64,000 nt of DNA from Streptomyces sp. B93 (lineage in GTDB: Bacteria; Actinomycetota; Actinomycetes; Streptomycetales; Streptomycetaceae), in contig NZ_JAGPXL010000018.1 in NCBI RefSeq assembly GCF_018070565.1, positions 1-64,000 on the forward strand, read 5' to 3'. The notes under the pieces were generated by a model. That model saw only the letters and a list, made by a program, of their open reading frames with translations. It had not been told where the DNA came from and did not search any database. Shown one piece after another: positions 16,768-25,603 of the stretch. Within the stretch, counting starts at the first letter, position 1. Each line of letters begins with the position of its first letter. The translations under genes and the position numbers were made by a program.

Positions 16768-19236
16768 ATGGACCGTGGCACCGACCGGGAAGTGGACGAC
16801 GGCCACGAGGCCGGGCGGGCCGCGGTGACGGGGAACGCCGCGGCCGGTCGCATCCCGCTGGCCGTGGTCGTCGTCGACCGGGAGGGCCTCGTCTCCCACT
16901 GGAGCGCGGGCGCCCGACGGCTGTTCGGCACCGCCAAGGAGGCGGCGATCGGCCGCCCGGTGGCCGACCTGCTGCCCGTCTCCGGTGCCCTGACCGAGGA
17001 CGACACCCTGTCCTCGTACGGCGTGGACGACGGGCTCGGTCCCGACCTCGACGTCTCCCTCGGCGGGTGGCTGTCCTACCCGGCGGCGGGCTGCGCCCGG
17101 CTCACCGTGCCGGAGCGCGACCGGATCGACGTGCTGTGGTGGGCCTACCCGCTGGTCGGCCCCGGCCCGGAACGGCTGCTCGTGCTCGCCGCCGACGCGG
17201 CGCCGCTGCGACTGCGCGACCCCGACGACACCCTCGACGCCACGGACGCGCTCGTCGAGCGGATCGTGCCCGGATTCGCCCTGCACACCGACTTCCCCGG
17301 CGCCGAGGACCTCGCCCGCCGCCTCCCCGAGATCCTGCCCAGCATGAGCGTGGAGGAGAGCGCCCGGATCGTCGGACAGGTCCTCGAACTGGGCTATCCC
17401 GTGCTGGAGTTCAGCCAGAACGACCGGGTGCCGGTCACCCCCGACTGGGGCGTGCCCCGGCGGGCCGAGCGCAGGGCGCGCCGCGAACGGCTCGCGCGGG
17501 CCGTGGCGGCGGGCGATCCCGTGCCGCGGGAGCTGGGCGAGGAGGCCGACGACCTCGAGTACGCCGCCGTCCGGGAACGGCTGGAGTTCCTCAACGAGGT
17601 CAGCGGCCGGATCGGCACCTCGCTCGACCTCGCCGAGACCATCGTCGAGGTCAGCAAGGCCGTCGTCCCCCGCTTCACCGATGTCGCGGGCACCTATCTG
17701 CGCGAACAGGTCGTCGCCGGTGAGGGGTTCCCGGACGGTGTGCCGGACACCACCACCCTGTGGCACCGGGTCGCCGTCGAGCACACCGACGAACCCGGCC
17801 GCTGGGACGACGTGGTGCCGGTCGGCGAGGCGATGCCGTTCCCGGCGCACACCCCGTTCTTCCAGTGCATGACCACCGGTGAGCCCGTGCTGGTGCCGCG
17901 CATCAGCGAGGAGATGGGGCACGCCATCGCCGCGCAGTTCGAGAAGCGCGACATCCGGCCGCTGATCACCGGCCGCTCCATGCTGGTCGTCCCGCTCAAG
18001 GCCCGCACCGTCGTCCTCGGCTTCATGATCCTGCTGCGCCACCCCGAGCGGCCCGTCTTCAACGACATGGACCGGGTCACCGGCGCCGAACTCGCCGCCC
18101 GCGCGGGCCTCGTGCTCGACAACGCGCGCATGTACACCTACCAGGAGTCCGTCGCCGAGACCCTCCAGGACAGCATGCTGCCGCACATCCCGGCACGGAT
18201 GGCGGGCTGCGACATCGCCACCCGCTATCTGCCCGGCACCCTGCTCGGCCGGGTCGGCGGCGACTGGTTCGACTCGGTGAAACTCCCCGGCGCCCGCACG
18301 GCGTTCGTCGTCGGGGACGTGATGGGCCACGGCCTGAACTCCGCGGCGATGATGGGTCAGTTGCGCACGGCCGTGCAGACCATGGCCGCCCTCGACCTGC
18401 CGCCCGCCCAGCTGCTGCGCAACCTCGACGACCTCGCCCAGCGGCTCGGCGACACCTACCTCGCGACCTGTCTGTACACGGTCTACGACCCCATCGCGGG
18501 CGAGCTGGGCATCGCCAACGCCGGGCACATCCCGCCCGTGCTGGTCCGCGCCGAGGACGGCCGCAGCGAACTGCTGGACCTGCCCACGGGCGCCCCGATC
18601 GGCGTCGGAGGGGTGCCGTTCGAGACGGTGCGGGTGCCGGTGCGGCCCGGCGACCGGCTGGTGATGTGCACCGACGGGCTGGTCGAGGTGCGCGGTGAGG
18701 ACATCGGTGTCGGGCTGGCCACGCTGTGCGAGTCCGCCGCGCACCCGGCCGCCTCCATGGACGACGCCTGCGACACCATCATCCGGGCCCTCAACCCCCG
18801 GGGCGGCCGCAAGGACGACGTGGCCCTGCTGATGGCCCGGCTCGGCGGCATCGCACCGGACGACGTCGCGGAGTGGCGGCTGCCCCTCGACCCCGCCGAG
18901 GTGCGCCGGGCGCGCGCCGCGGTCCGCGAGCAGCTGCACGACTGGGGCCTGGCGCGGACCGCGGACACCGCCGAGCTGCTGGTCAGCGAACTCGTCAGCA
19001 ACGCCGTACGGCACTCCCACCACCGTCCGGTCGGGCTGCGCCTGGTGCGCGGCGACACCCTGCTGTGCGAGGTGGACGACGACGACCACGAACTGCCCAC
19101 CCTGCTCAGCGCCTCAGGCGGCGACGAGGCCGGACGGGGCCTCAGGGTGGTCAGCACCCTGGCCCGGGAGTGGGGCGCCAGCCGGACCGGGGCGGGCAAG
19201 ACGGTCTGGTTCGAACTCACCCTGCCGCGCCGCTGA
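16768..19236 (+). CDS. PAS-GAF-PP2C (SpoIIE/RsbU) phosphatase with HATPase domain
   Basis: 822-aa cytosolic signalling protein. Order: PAS-like sensor (~28-120, LAVVVVDREGLVSHWSAGAR), GAF domain (~265-430), SpoIIE-type PP2C phosphatase (~450-690; metal-binding segments VGDVMGHGLNSAAMMGQ and CTDGLVEVRGEDIG), and a C-terminal GHKL ATPase (~700-815; N-box SELVSNAVRH, G-box GRGLRVVST). This architecture combines the phosphatase and the anti-sigma-kinase fold of SigB-type partner switching in one chain. The family is expanded in Streptomyces. No anti-anti-sigma gene is adjacent, so its partners are unknown. Start ATG at 16768. Confidence 0.9.
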   Translation: MDRGTDREVDDGHEAGRAAVTGNAAAGRIPLAVVVVDREGLVSHWSAGARRLFGTAKEAAIGRPVADLLPVSGALTEDDTLSSYGVDDGLGPDLDVSLGGWLSYPAAGCARLTVPERDRIDVLWWAYPLVGPGPERLLVLAADAAPLRLRDPDDTLDATDALVERIVPGFALHTDFPGAEDLARRLPEILPSMSVEESARIVGQVLELGYPVLEFSQNDRVPVTPDWGVPRRAERRARRERLARAVAAGDPVPRELGEEADDLEYAAVRERLEFLNEVSGRIGTSLDLAETIVEVSKAVVPRFTDVAGTYLREQVVAGEGFPDGVPDTTTLWHRVAVEHTDEPGRWDDVVPVGEAMPFPAHTPFFQCMTTGEPVLVPRISEEMGHAIAAQFEKRDIRPLITGRSMLVVPLKARTVVLGFMILLRHPERPVFNDMDRVTGAELAARAGLVLDNARMYTYQESVAETLQDSMLPHIPARMAGCDIATRYLPGTLLGRVGGDWFDSVKLPGARTAFVVGDVMGHGLNSAAMMGQLRTAVQTMAALDLPPAQLLRNLDDLAQRLGDTYLATCLYTVYDPIAGELGIANAGHIPPVLVRAEDGRSELLDLPTGAPIGVGGVPFETVRVPVRPGDRLVMCTDGLVEVRGEDIGVGLATLCESAAHPAASMDDACDTIIRALNPRGGRKDDVALLMARLGGIAPDDVAEWRLPLDPAEVRRARAAVREQLHDWGLARTADTAELLVSELVSNAVRHSHHRPVGLRLVRGDTLLCEVDDDDHELPTLLSASGGDEAGRGLRVVSTLAREWGASRTGAGKTVWFELTLPRR

Positions 19237-19243
19237 ACCCGTC

Positions 19244-19264
19244 CGCGCCCCCGGCAGGGGCGCG
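19244..19264 (+). terminator. Terminator after the PP2C gene
   Basis: CGCGCCCC and GGGGCGCG form a perfect 8-bp stem with a 5-nt loop, 7 nt after the stop codon. Confidence 0.65.
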
Positions 19265-19383
19265 CGGGTGGTGAAAGGGGCGCGCGATATCGGCGCTGTG
19301 TTCTTGTGGCCGTGACCTGGGCGCGATAGACCGTACTGGCCCCTCACCCGAGCGGGCCGCCGTCGCACCCTGGGGAGTTGGGC

Positions 19384-20109
19384 ATGAGCGTGACGAGTCG
19401 GTACCGGGAGGCCTGGGAGGGGTTCTGGCGCGAGGCGCCTCAGGAAACCGGGGCCGTGTTCTGGGACGCGGAGCCCGCGCTGACCGCGGGCCGCCATCTG
19501 GCCCTGTTCGAGCCCCAGCTCACCGACCCGGCGCTGCCGCTGCTCGACGTCGGCTGCGGCAACGGCACCCAGACCCGCTTCCTCGCCGACCGCTTCCCGC
19601 ACGTCATAGGCGTCGACCTGTCCGCCGCGGCCGTCGACCACGCCCGGCGCGCGGACCCCGCGGGGCAGGCCGCGTACCGGCTGCTGGACGCCGCAGAGAA
19701 GGACGAGGCGCAGACGCTGCACGCGGAGCTGGGCGACGCCAACGTCTATGTGCGGGGCGTGCTGCACCAGTGCGAGCCCGACGACCGCCAGCCCCTGGTC
19801 GACAGCCTGGCGACGCTCGCCGGTGAGCGCGGCCGGGTCTTCCTCGTCGAGCTTTCGGAGGCCGCCGGGGCCGTGCTGCGCGGCCTGGCGACGGGCCCCT
19901 CCGGTCCGCCCGCCAAGCTCGCCCCCGTGCTGCGGCACGGCATCGCGCCGGGCGAGGTCGCCGACGCGGCCGTCCCCGACCATCTGCGGGCGGCCGGGCT
20001 CACCGTCCTGGCGAGCGGTGAACTCCCGCTCGTCACCACGGAGTACACCGAGGACGGTACGCGGATCGAACTGCCGTCGGTCTGGCTGGTGGCGGGGCGC
20101 CGGGCGTGA
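19384..20109 (+). CDS. SAM-dependent class I methyltransferase
   Basis: 241-aa Rossmann-fold methyltransferase. Motif I is LLDVGCGNGTQTRFLADRF, followed by the acidic end of strand 2 (VIGVDLSAAAVDHARR). The substrate-binding half is not recognisable as any specific enzyme. ATG at 19384 follows GGGGAG by 6 nt; a TTG two codons earlier is less likely. It stands alone between a terminator and the peptidase group. Confidence 0.82.
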   Translation: MSVTSRYREAWEGFWREAPQETGAVFWDAEPALTAGRHLALFEPQLTDPALPLLDVGCGNGTQTRFLADRFPHVIGVDLSAAAVDHARRADPAGQAAYRLLDAAEKDEAQTLHAELGDANVYVRGVLHQCEPDDRQPLVDSLATLAGERGRVFLVELSEAAGAVLRGLATGPSGPPAKLAPVLRHGIAPGEVADAAVPDHLRAAGLTVLASGELPLVTTEYTEDGTRIELPSVWLVAGRRA

Positions 20110-20126
20110 CGCCTGGGGAGCGAGCG

Positions 20127-20153
20127 GTCCGGGTCGGCGGCGGGCGCCCGGAC
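20127..20153 (+). terminator. Possible terminator after the methyltransferase gene
   Basis: GTCCGGG (20127-20133) and CCCGGAC (20147-20153) can form a 7-bp stem over a 13-nt GC-rich loop. It separates the methyltransferase from the peptidase genes; weaker than the other terminators listed. Confidence 0.4.
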
Positions 20154-20206
20154 GGGCCGTACCGCGTCCTGGCCCGTTCCGCCCGCGACGCGTAACGTTT
20201 CGCAGC

Positions 20207-21040
20207 ATGAAGATCCTGATCAGCGCCGACATGGAGGGCGCCACGGGGGTGACCTGGCCCGCCGATGTGCTGCCGGGCACCCCGCAGTGGGAACGGTGCC
20301 GCTCCATGTTCACCTCGGACGTCAACGCCGCCGCCCTCGGCTTCTTCGACGGGGGAGCCGACGAGGTGCTCGTCAACGAGGCCCACTGGACCATGCGCAA
20401 CCTGCTGCTGGAGCAACTGGACGAACGGGTGCAGATGCTCACCGGCCGGCACAAGTCGCTGTCCATGGTGGAGGGCGTGCAGCACGGCGACGTCGACGCG
20501 ATCGCGTTCGTCGGCTACCACGCGGGCGCCGGGGCGGAGGGCGTGCTCGCGCACACCTACCTCGCCAACTCCATCACCGGGGTGTGGCTGAACGACGTAC
20601 GCGCCAGCGAGGGCCTGCTGAACGCGCACGTGGTCGCCGAGTACGGGGTGCCGGTCATCCTGGTCACCGGGGACGACGTGGCCTGCGAGGACGCCCTCGG
20701 CTACGCGCCCGGGGCGCTGAAGGTGGCGGTCAAGGACCATGTCTCGCGGTACGCCGCCGTGTGCCGGACGCCCGCCCGCACCGCCGCCGACATCAGGGCC
20801 GCGGCCAAGGAGGCGGTGAGCCTGGCGGGGCGGCAGGATCCGGTCGCCGGCGGACCGTATACAGTCGCCGTCGAGTTCGACGCCGAGCATCTGGCCATGG
20901 CGGCGACCGTCGTACCGGGAGTGGAGCGGATCGGGGAGCGGAAGGTGGCCTACACCAGCGGGACCATGTTCGAGGGCATCCGCACCTTCAAGGCCGTCAC
21001 CACCGTCGTCTCGTCCGCCGTGGAGGAGCAGTATGGCTGA
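20207..21040 (+). CDS. M55-family D-aminopeptidase (DppA-like)
   Basis: 277-aa zinc aminopeptidase related to Bacillus DppA, which removes N-terminal D-amino acids from short peptides. Metal ligands are visible: Asp8-x-Glu10 in ISADMEGATGV, the His of VNEAHW near residue 60 and the His of GYHAGAG near 104. No signal peptide, so it is cytoplasmic. The ATG has no Shine-Dalgarno; TAACGT lies 8 nt upstream, which suggests a leaderless start. The 3' end overlaps the M20 peptidase gene by 8 bp, and S9 and S66 peptidases follow. Confidence 0.88.
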   Translation: MKILISADMEGATGVTWPADVLPGTPQWERCRSMFTSDVNAAALGFFDGGADEVLVNEAHWTMRNLLLEQLDERVQMLTGRHKSLSMVEGVQHGDVDAIAFVGYHAGAGAEGVLAHTYLANSITGVWLNDVRASEGLLNAHVVAEYGVPVILVTGDDVACEDALGYAPGALKVAVKDHVSRYAAVCRTPARTAADIRAAAKEAVSLAGRQDPVAGGPYTVAVEFDAEHLAMAATVVPGVERIGERKVAYTSGTMFEGIRTFKAVTTVVSSAVEEQYG

Positions 21041-22361
21041 CCAGCGGGCAGCTCAGGGGACCGATCAGCAGGCGCTGGACGAGGTCGTGACCTTCACGTC
21101 CGACCTCATCCGCGTCGACACCACCAACCGCGGCGGCGGCGACTGCCGGGAGCGGCCCGCCGCCGAGTACGCCGCCGAGCGGCTCGCCGACACCGGCCTG
21201 GAGCCGGTGCTGCTGGAGCGCACCGAGGGCCGCACCAACGTCGTCGCCCGCATCGAGGGCACCGACCCCTCCGCCGACGCGCTGCTCGTCCACGGCCACC
21301 TGGACGTCGTACCCGCCGAGGCCGACGACTGGAGCGTGCACCCCTTCTCCGGGGAGGTCCGCGACGGTGTCGTCTGGGGCCGGGGCGCCGTCGACATGAA
21401 GAACATGGACGCGATGATCCTCTCCGTGGTGCGCGGCTGGGCCCGGCAGGGCGTCCGCCCCCGGCGGGACATCGTGGTCGCCTTCACCGCCGACGAGGAG
21501 GCCAGCGCCGAGGACGGCTCCGGCTTCCTCGCCGACCGGCACCCGGAGCTGTTCGAGGGCTGCACCGAGGGCATCAGCGAGTCGGGGGCGTTCACCTTCC
21601 ACGACGGCTCCGGCCGCGAGATCTACCCCATCGCCGCCGGAGAGCGCGGCACGGCCTGGCTGAAGCTGACCGCGCGCGGACGCGCCGGGCACGGCTCCAA
21701 GGTGAACCGTGAGAACGCGGTGACCCGGCTGTCCGCCGCGATCGCCCGCATCGGCGACCACGAGTGGCCGCTCAGGCTCACCCCGACCGTCCGCGCCGCC
21801 CTCACCGAACTCGCCGCGGTCTACGGCATCGACAGCGACCTCACCGACGTGGACGCGCTGCTGGACAAGCTCGGTCCGGCCGCCAAGCTGGTCGAGGCGA
21901 CCGTCCGCAACAGCGCCAACCCGACCATGCTGGACGCCGGTTACAAGGTCAACGTCATCCCCGGCGAGGCGGTCGCCCATGTCGACGGGCGTTATCTGCC
22001 GGGCGGCGAGGACGAGTTCCGCACCACCCTGGACCGGCTCACCGGCCCGGACGTGGACTGGGAGTTCGAGCACCACGAGGTCGCCCTCCAGGCGCCGGTG
22101 GACTCGCCGACGTTCGCCGGACTGCGCGCCGCCGTCCAGGAGTTCGCGCCGGAGGGGCACGTGGTGCCGTACTGCATGTCGGGCGGCACCGACGCCAAGC
22201 AGTTCTCGCGGCTCGGCATCACCGGCTACGGCTTCGCGCCGCTGAAGCTGCCGGAGGGGTTCGACTACCAGGCCCTGTTCCACGGGGTCGACGAGCGGGT
22301 GCCCGTCGAGGCGCTGCACTTCGGTGTCCGCGTCCTCGACCGCTTTCTGCGGACGGCCTGA
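21033..22361 (+). CDS. M20/M25/M40-family zinc peptidase
   Basis: 442-aa di-zinc peptidase or deacylase. Ligands are in order: His in LLVHGHLDVVPAE, bridging Asp in VVWGRGAVDMKN, catalytic Glu-Glu in AFTADEEASAED, and the late His in FHGVDERVPVE. The dimerisation domain lies between (GRAGHGSKVNRENAV). No signal peptide. It overlaps the D-aminopeptidase gene by 8 bp, so the two are co-translated, and the S9 gene begins about 24 nt downstream. Substrate could be dipeptides or N-acyl amino acids. Confidence 0.9.
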   Translation: MADQRAAQGTDQQALDEVVTFTSDLIRVDTTNRGGGDCRERPAAEYAAERLADTGLEPVLLERTEGRTNVVARIEGTDPSADALLVHGHLDVVPAEADDWSVHPFSGEVRDGVVWGRGAVDMKNMDAMILSVVRGWARQGVRPRRDIVVAFTADEEASAEDGSGFLADRHPELFEGCTEGISESGAFTFHDGSGREIYPIAAGERGTAWLKLTARGRAGHGSKVNRENAVTRLSAAIARIGDHEWPLRLTPTVRAALTELAAVYGIDSDLTDVDALLDKLGPAAKLVEATVRNSANPTMLDAGYKVNVIPGEAVAHVDGRYLPGGEDEFRTTLDRLTGPDVDWEFEHHEVALQAPVDSPTFAGLRAAVQEFAPEGHVVPYCMSGGTDAKQFSRLGITGYGFAPLKLPEGFDYQALFHGVDERVPVEALHFGVRVLDRFLRTA

Positions 22362-22385
22362 GCGGGGCCGGGAGGGATGGAAAAG

Positions 22386-24338
22386 GTGCAGACCCTGCCA
22401 TACGGTGCGTGGCCTTCGCCGATCGACGCGGCCGTGGCCGCCGCGCACGACGGGCACCCCGAGTTCGTCGGCTTCGTCGGCGACGAGGTCTGGTGGACGG
22501 AGCCGCGCCCCACCGAGGGCGGCCGTCGCACACTCGTACGACGCCACGGGGACGGCACGGAGGAGACCGTGCTGCCCGCCCCGTGGAACGTCCGCAGCCG
22601 GGTCATCGAGTACGGCGGCCGGCCCTGGGCCGGAGCCGTCGTGGACGGCACGCCCCTGGTGGTGTTCGTGGACTTCGGAGACCAGCGGCTGTACCGCTGG
22701 TCGCCCGGCGTCGAGCCGCAGCCGCTCACCCCGGTCTCGGCCGTCGGCGGCGGGCTGCGCTGGGCGGACCCGGTGATGCGGGTCGAGGACGGCGAGGTGT
22801 GGTGCGTCCTGGAGGAGTTCACCGGCGACGGCCCCACCGACGTACGGCGCGTACTGGCCGCCGTACCGCTGGACGGCTCGGCCGCCGGGGACCGGGCCGC
22901 GGTGCGCGAACTCACTGCCGAGCGGCACCGGTTCGTCACCGGCCCCCGGCTCTCCCCGGACGGGCGGCGGGCGGCCTGGATCGCCTGGGACCACCCCCGG
23001 ATGCCCTGGGACGGCACCGAACTGCTGGTCGCGGACGTGACCGCGGACGGGACGCTCGGCACGCCGCGCACGGTCGCGGGCGGCCCCGAGGAGTCCGTCG
23101 CGCAGGCCGACTGGTCGGCCGACGGCGGTCTGCTGTACACCAGCGACCGCACCGGGTGGTGGAACCTCTACCGCGACGGCACCCCGTTGTGCCCCCGCGA
23201 GGAGGAGTTCGGCGGCCCGATGTGGCGCATCGGCTCCCGCTGGTTCGCCCCCCTGGACAGCGGCACCATCGCCGTCGTGCACGGCCGCGGCGCCACCGCC
23301 CTCGGCATACTCGACCCCGAGACCGGCGAGGTCGTCGACGCCGCCGGACCCTGGACCGAGTTCTCCGGCACCCTCGCCGTGCACGGCGAACGCGTTGTCG
23401 CCGTCGGCGCCAGCCCGCGCAGCGCCTGGGAGGTCGTCGAACTGGACACCCGCACCGGCCACGCCCGGGTGATGGGCGCCGCCCACGACGACGCCGTCGA
23501 CCCCGCCCTCTACCCCGAGCCGCAGATCCGCACCTTCACCGGACCCGACGGACGCGACATCCACGCCCACGTCTACCCGCCGCACAACCCCGGCTGCGTG
23601 GCACCCGGCCCCGAACTGCCGCCGTACGTCGTCTGGGCGCACGGCGGGCCCACCGGGCGCTCCCCGCTCGTCCTCGACCTGGAGATCGCCTACTTCACCT
23701 CGCGCGGCATCGGCGTCGCCGAGGTCAACTACGGCGGCTCCACCGGGTACGGACGCGAGTACCGCGACCGGCTGCGGGAGCAGTGGGGCGTCGTCGACGT
23801 CGAGGACTGCGCGGCCGTCGCCCTCGCCCTCGCCGACGAGGGCACCGCCGACCGGGAGCGCCTCGCGATCCGGGGCGGCAGCGCGGGCGGCTGGACCTCC
23901 GCCGCCTCCCTCACCGCCACCGACGTCTATGCCTGCGGCACGATCATCTACCCCATCCTCGACCTCACCGGCTGGGCGACGGGGGAGACCCACGACTTCG
24001 AGTCGCGGTACCTGGAGAGCCTCGTCGGACCAATCGCCGAGGTGCCCGGCCGGTACGCCGAGCGCTCCCCGACCGAGCACGCCGACCGGATCACCGCGCC
24101 GTTCCTGCTGCTCCAGGGCCTGGACGACCCGATCTGCCCGCCCACCCAGTGCGAACGGTTCCTCGCCCGCATCGAGGGCGGCCGGGTGCCGCACGCCTAC
24201 ATCGCCTTCGAGGGCGAGGGGCACGGCTTCCGGCGGGCCGAGACCATGGTGCGCGCGCTGGAGGCCGAACTCTCCCTGTACGCCCAGGTGTTCGGGCTGC
24301 ACCCGGCGGGCGTCCCGAAGCTGGAGCTGACCAAGTGA
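22386..24338 (+). CDS. S9-family prolyl oligopeptidase-type serine peptidase
   Basis: About 650 aa, with a beta-propeller-like N-terminal domain (repeated WSADGGLLYTSDRTGWWNL-type blades) and a C-terminal alpha/beta-hydrolase peptidase domain. The triad is visible: Ser in IRGGSAGGWTS, Asp in LQGLDDPICPP and His in GEGHGFRRAE. Cytoplasmic by the absence of a signal peptide. GTG at 22386 is preferred because GGAGGG (22371-22376) is then 9 nt upstream; the ATG at 22377 would directly abut the ribosome site. The stop overlaps the next gene's GTG. Confidence 0.9.
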   Translation: MQTLPYGAWPSPIDAAVAAAHDGHPEFVGFVGDEVWWTEPRPTEGGRRTLVRRHGDGTEETVLPAPWNVRSRVIEYGGRPWAGAVVDGTPLVVFVDFGDQRLYRWSPGVEPQPLTPVSAVGGGLRWADPVMRVEDGEVWCVLEEFTGDGPTDVRRVLAAVPLDGSAAGDRAAVRELTAERHRFVTGPRLSPDGRRAAWIAWDHPRMPWDGTELLVADVTADGTLGTPRTVAGGPEESVAQADWSADGGLLYTSDRTGWWNLYRDGTPLCPREEEFGGPMWRIGSRWFAPLDSGTIAVVHGRGATALGILDPETGEVVDAAGPWTEFSGTLAVHGERVVAVGASPRSAWEVVELDTRTGHARVMGAAHDDAVDPALYPEPQIRTFTGPDGRDIHAHVYPPHNPGCVAPGPELPPYVVWAHGGPTGRSPLVLDLEIAYFTSRGIGVAEVNYGGSTGYGREYRDRLREQWGVVDVEDCAAVALALADEGTADRERLAIRGGSAGGWTSAASLTATDVYACGTIIYPILDLTGWATGETHDFESRYLESLVGPIAEVPGRYAERSPTEHADRITAPFLLLQGLDDPICPPTQCERFLARIEGGRVPHAYIAFEGEGHGFRRAETMVRALEAELSLYAQVFGLHPAGVPKLELTK

Positions 24339-25258
24339 GGGAGCTGACCAGACCCGCCCGGCTCGCCCCCGGCGCCAGGGTCGCCGTCGTCGCGCCCAGC
24401 GGGCCGGTCCCCGAGGACCGGTTGCAGGCCGGGCTGGACATCCTGCGCGGCTGGGACCTCGACCCGGTGGTGGCACCCCACGTCCTGGACCGGCACGGCA
24501 CCTTCGACTACCTGGCGGGCGCCGACGCCGACCGCGCCGCCGACCTCCAGGGCGCCTGGTGCGACCCGTCCGTGGACGCGGTGCTCTGCGCCCGCGGCGG
24601 CTACGGCGTCCAGCGGATGGTCGACCTGCTCGACTGGGAGGCGATGCGGGCCGCCGGACCGAAGGTGTTCGTCGGCTTCAGCGACATCACCGCCCTGCAC
24701 GAGGCCTTCGCCACCCGGCTCGGCCTGGTCACCCTGCACGGGCCGATGGCCGCGGGCGTCGACCTCGTCAAGAACGCGCGGGCGCAGGACCACCTGCGGG
24801 CCACCCTGTTCGCACCGGAGACGGTACGGACCATCACCTCCGGCGGGCCCGCCCTCGTCCCCGGCCGGGCCCGCGGCGTCCTCCTCGGCGGCTGCCTCAG
24901 CCTGCTCGCCGCCGACCTCGGCACCCCGGGCGCCCGCCCCTCCGCGAGCGGCGGCCTGCTCTGCCTGGAGGACGTGGGGGAGGAGACGTACCGGCTCGAC
25001 CGCTACCTCACCCAGCTGCTGCGCTCCGGCTGGCTGGACGGGGTGTGCGGGGTGCTGCTCGGGTCCTGGGCGCAGTGCGACCCCTACGACCGGGTGCGGG
25101 CGCTGCTCGCGGACCGGCTCGGCGGGCTCGGGGTGCCCGTGGTGGAGGAGTTCGGCTTCGGACACTGCGAGGGGGCGCTGACCGTGCCCTTCGGGGTGGC
25201 CGCCGAGCTGGACGCGGACCGCGCCACCCTGACGCTGGACGAACCGGCGCTGCGCTGA
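24335..25258 (+). CDS. S66-family LD-carboxypeptidase (LdcA/MccF-like)
   Basis: 307-aa serine peptidase of family S66. The nucleophile is the Ser of FVGFSDITAL, the Glu is in LEDVGEETYRLDR and the His in FGFGHCEGAL; the RGGYG loop of the oxyanion region is also present. Members either trim terminal D-Ala from murein tetrapeptides (LdcA) or cleave peptide-nucleotide antibiotics (MccF). The GTG overlaps the S9 stop codon (GTGA), so it closes a four-peptidase operon. A strong terminator follows. Confidence 0.9.
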   Translation: MRELTRPARLAPGARVAVVAPSGPVPEDRLQAGLDILRGWDLDPVVAPHVLDRHGTFDYLAGADADRAADLQGAWCDPSVDAVLCARGGYGVQRMVDLLDWEAMRAAGPKVFVGFSDITALHEAFATRLGLVTLHGPMAAGVDLVKNARAQDHLRATLFAPETVRTITSGGPALVPGRARGVLLGGCLSLLAADLGTPGARPSASGGLLCLEDVGEETYRLDRYLTQLLRSGWLDGVCGVLLGSWAQCDPYDRVRALLADRLGGLGVPVVEEFGFGHCEGALTVPFGVAAELDADRATLTLDEPALR

Positions 25259-25291
25259 GCCCGTCGTCACCCGGTGGGCAGCTCTCGCCGC

Positions 25292-25317
25292 GCGTGCGGC
25301 CGGAACCGGCCGCACGC
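25292..25317 (+). terminator. Strong terminator after the peptidase operon
   Basis: GCGTGCGGCCGG and CCGGCCGCACGC form a 12-bp perfect inverted repeat separated by AA. It ends 7 nt before the ATG of the next gene, so it also occupies that gene's leader. Confidence 0.7.
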
Positions 25318-25324
25318 TGGTGTC

Positions 25325-25594
25325 ATGAGCCGGAAGAAGACCTACCCGGGCGACACCGTCGGTGAGCGGGACGGCGGTGGGCGCGCTCCGATGACCGCCG
25401 GCCAGATCGCCGTGCTGGTGCTCGCCGTCCTCGCCCTGATCTTCATCTTCGAGAACACCCAGACCACCGACATCCGGCTGCTGGTGCCCGTGGTGTCCAT
25501 GCCGCTGTGGGCGGCGCTGCTCGCGATGTGGCTCATCGGGGCGCTGTGCGGGGCGTACTTCGTCCGTCGGCGCAGGGCGCGCGCGAGGCCGTAG
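25325..25594 (+). CDS. LapA-domain small membrane protein
   Basis: 89 aa with two hydrophobic segments (about 24-42 and 55-75) joined by the loop ENTQTTDIRLLVPVVSMPLW, the typical LapA/DUF1049 pattern, and a basic end (RRRRARAR) that should face the cytoplasm. The function in Streptomyces is not known; in E. coli LapA/LapB act in envelope homeostasis. It begins 7 nt after a strong stem-loop and has no obvious Shine-Dalgarno, so expression may depend on that hairpin or be leaderless. Confidence 0.8.
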   Translation: MSRKKTYPGDTVGERDGGGRAPMTAGQIAVLVLAVLALIFIFENTQTTDIRLLVPVVSMPLWAALLAMWLIGALCGAYFVRRRRARARP

Positions 25595-25603
25595 GGTGGC
25601 CGG

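Noticed and set aside
13971..17006. Very long (about 1000 codons) open frame opposite the MFS gene
   Set aside because: An antisense shadow of high-GC coding sequence: repetitive Gly/Asp/Gln composition, and it covers a clear MFS gene on the other strand.
21764..24334. Upstream extension of the S66 peptidase frame
   Set aside because: Only the part after GTG 24335 encodes the peptidase; the preceding 857 codons are an Arg/Pro/His-rich shadow of the M20 and S9 genes.
20997..24476. 1159-codon minus-strand frame opposite the M20 and S9 peptidases
   Set aside because: Composition is the typical antisense image (Gly/Ala/Val/Arg with no domain), while the plus strand has two complete peptidases.
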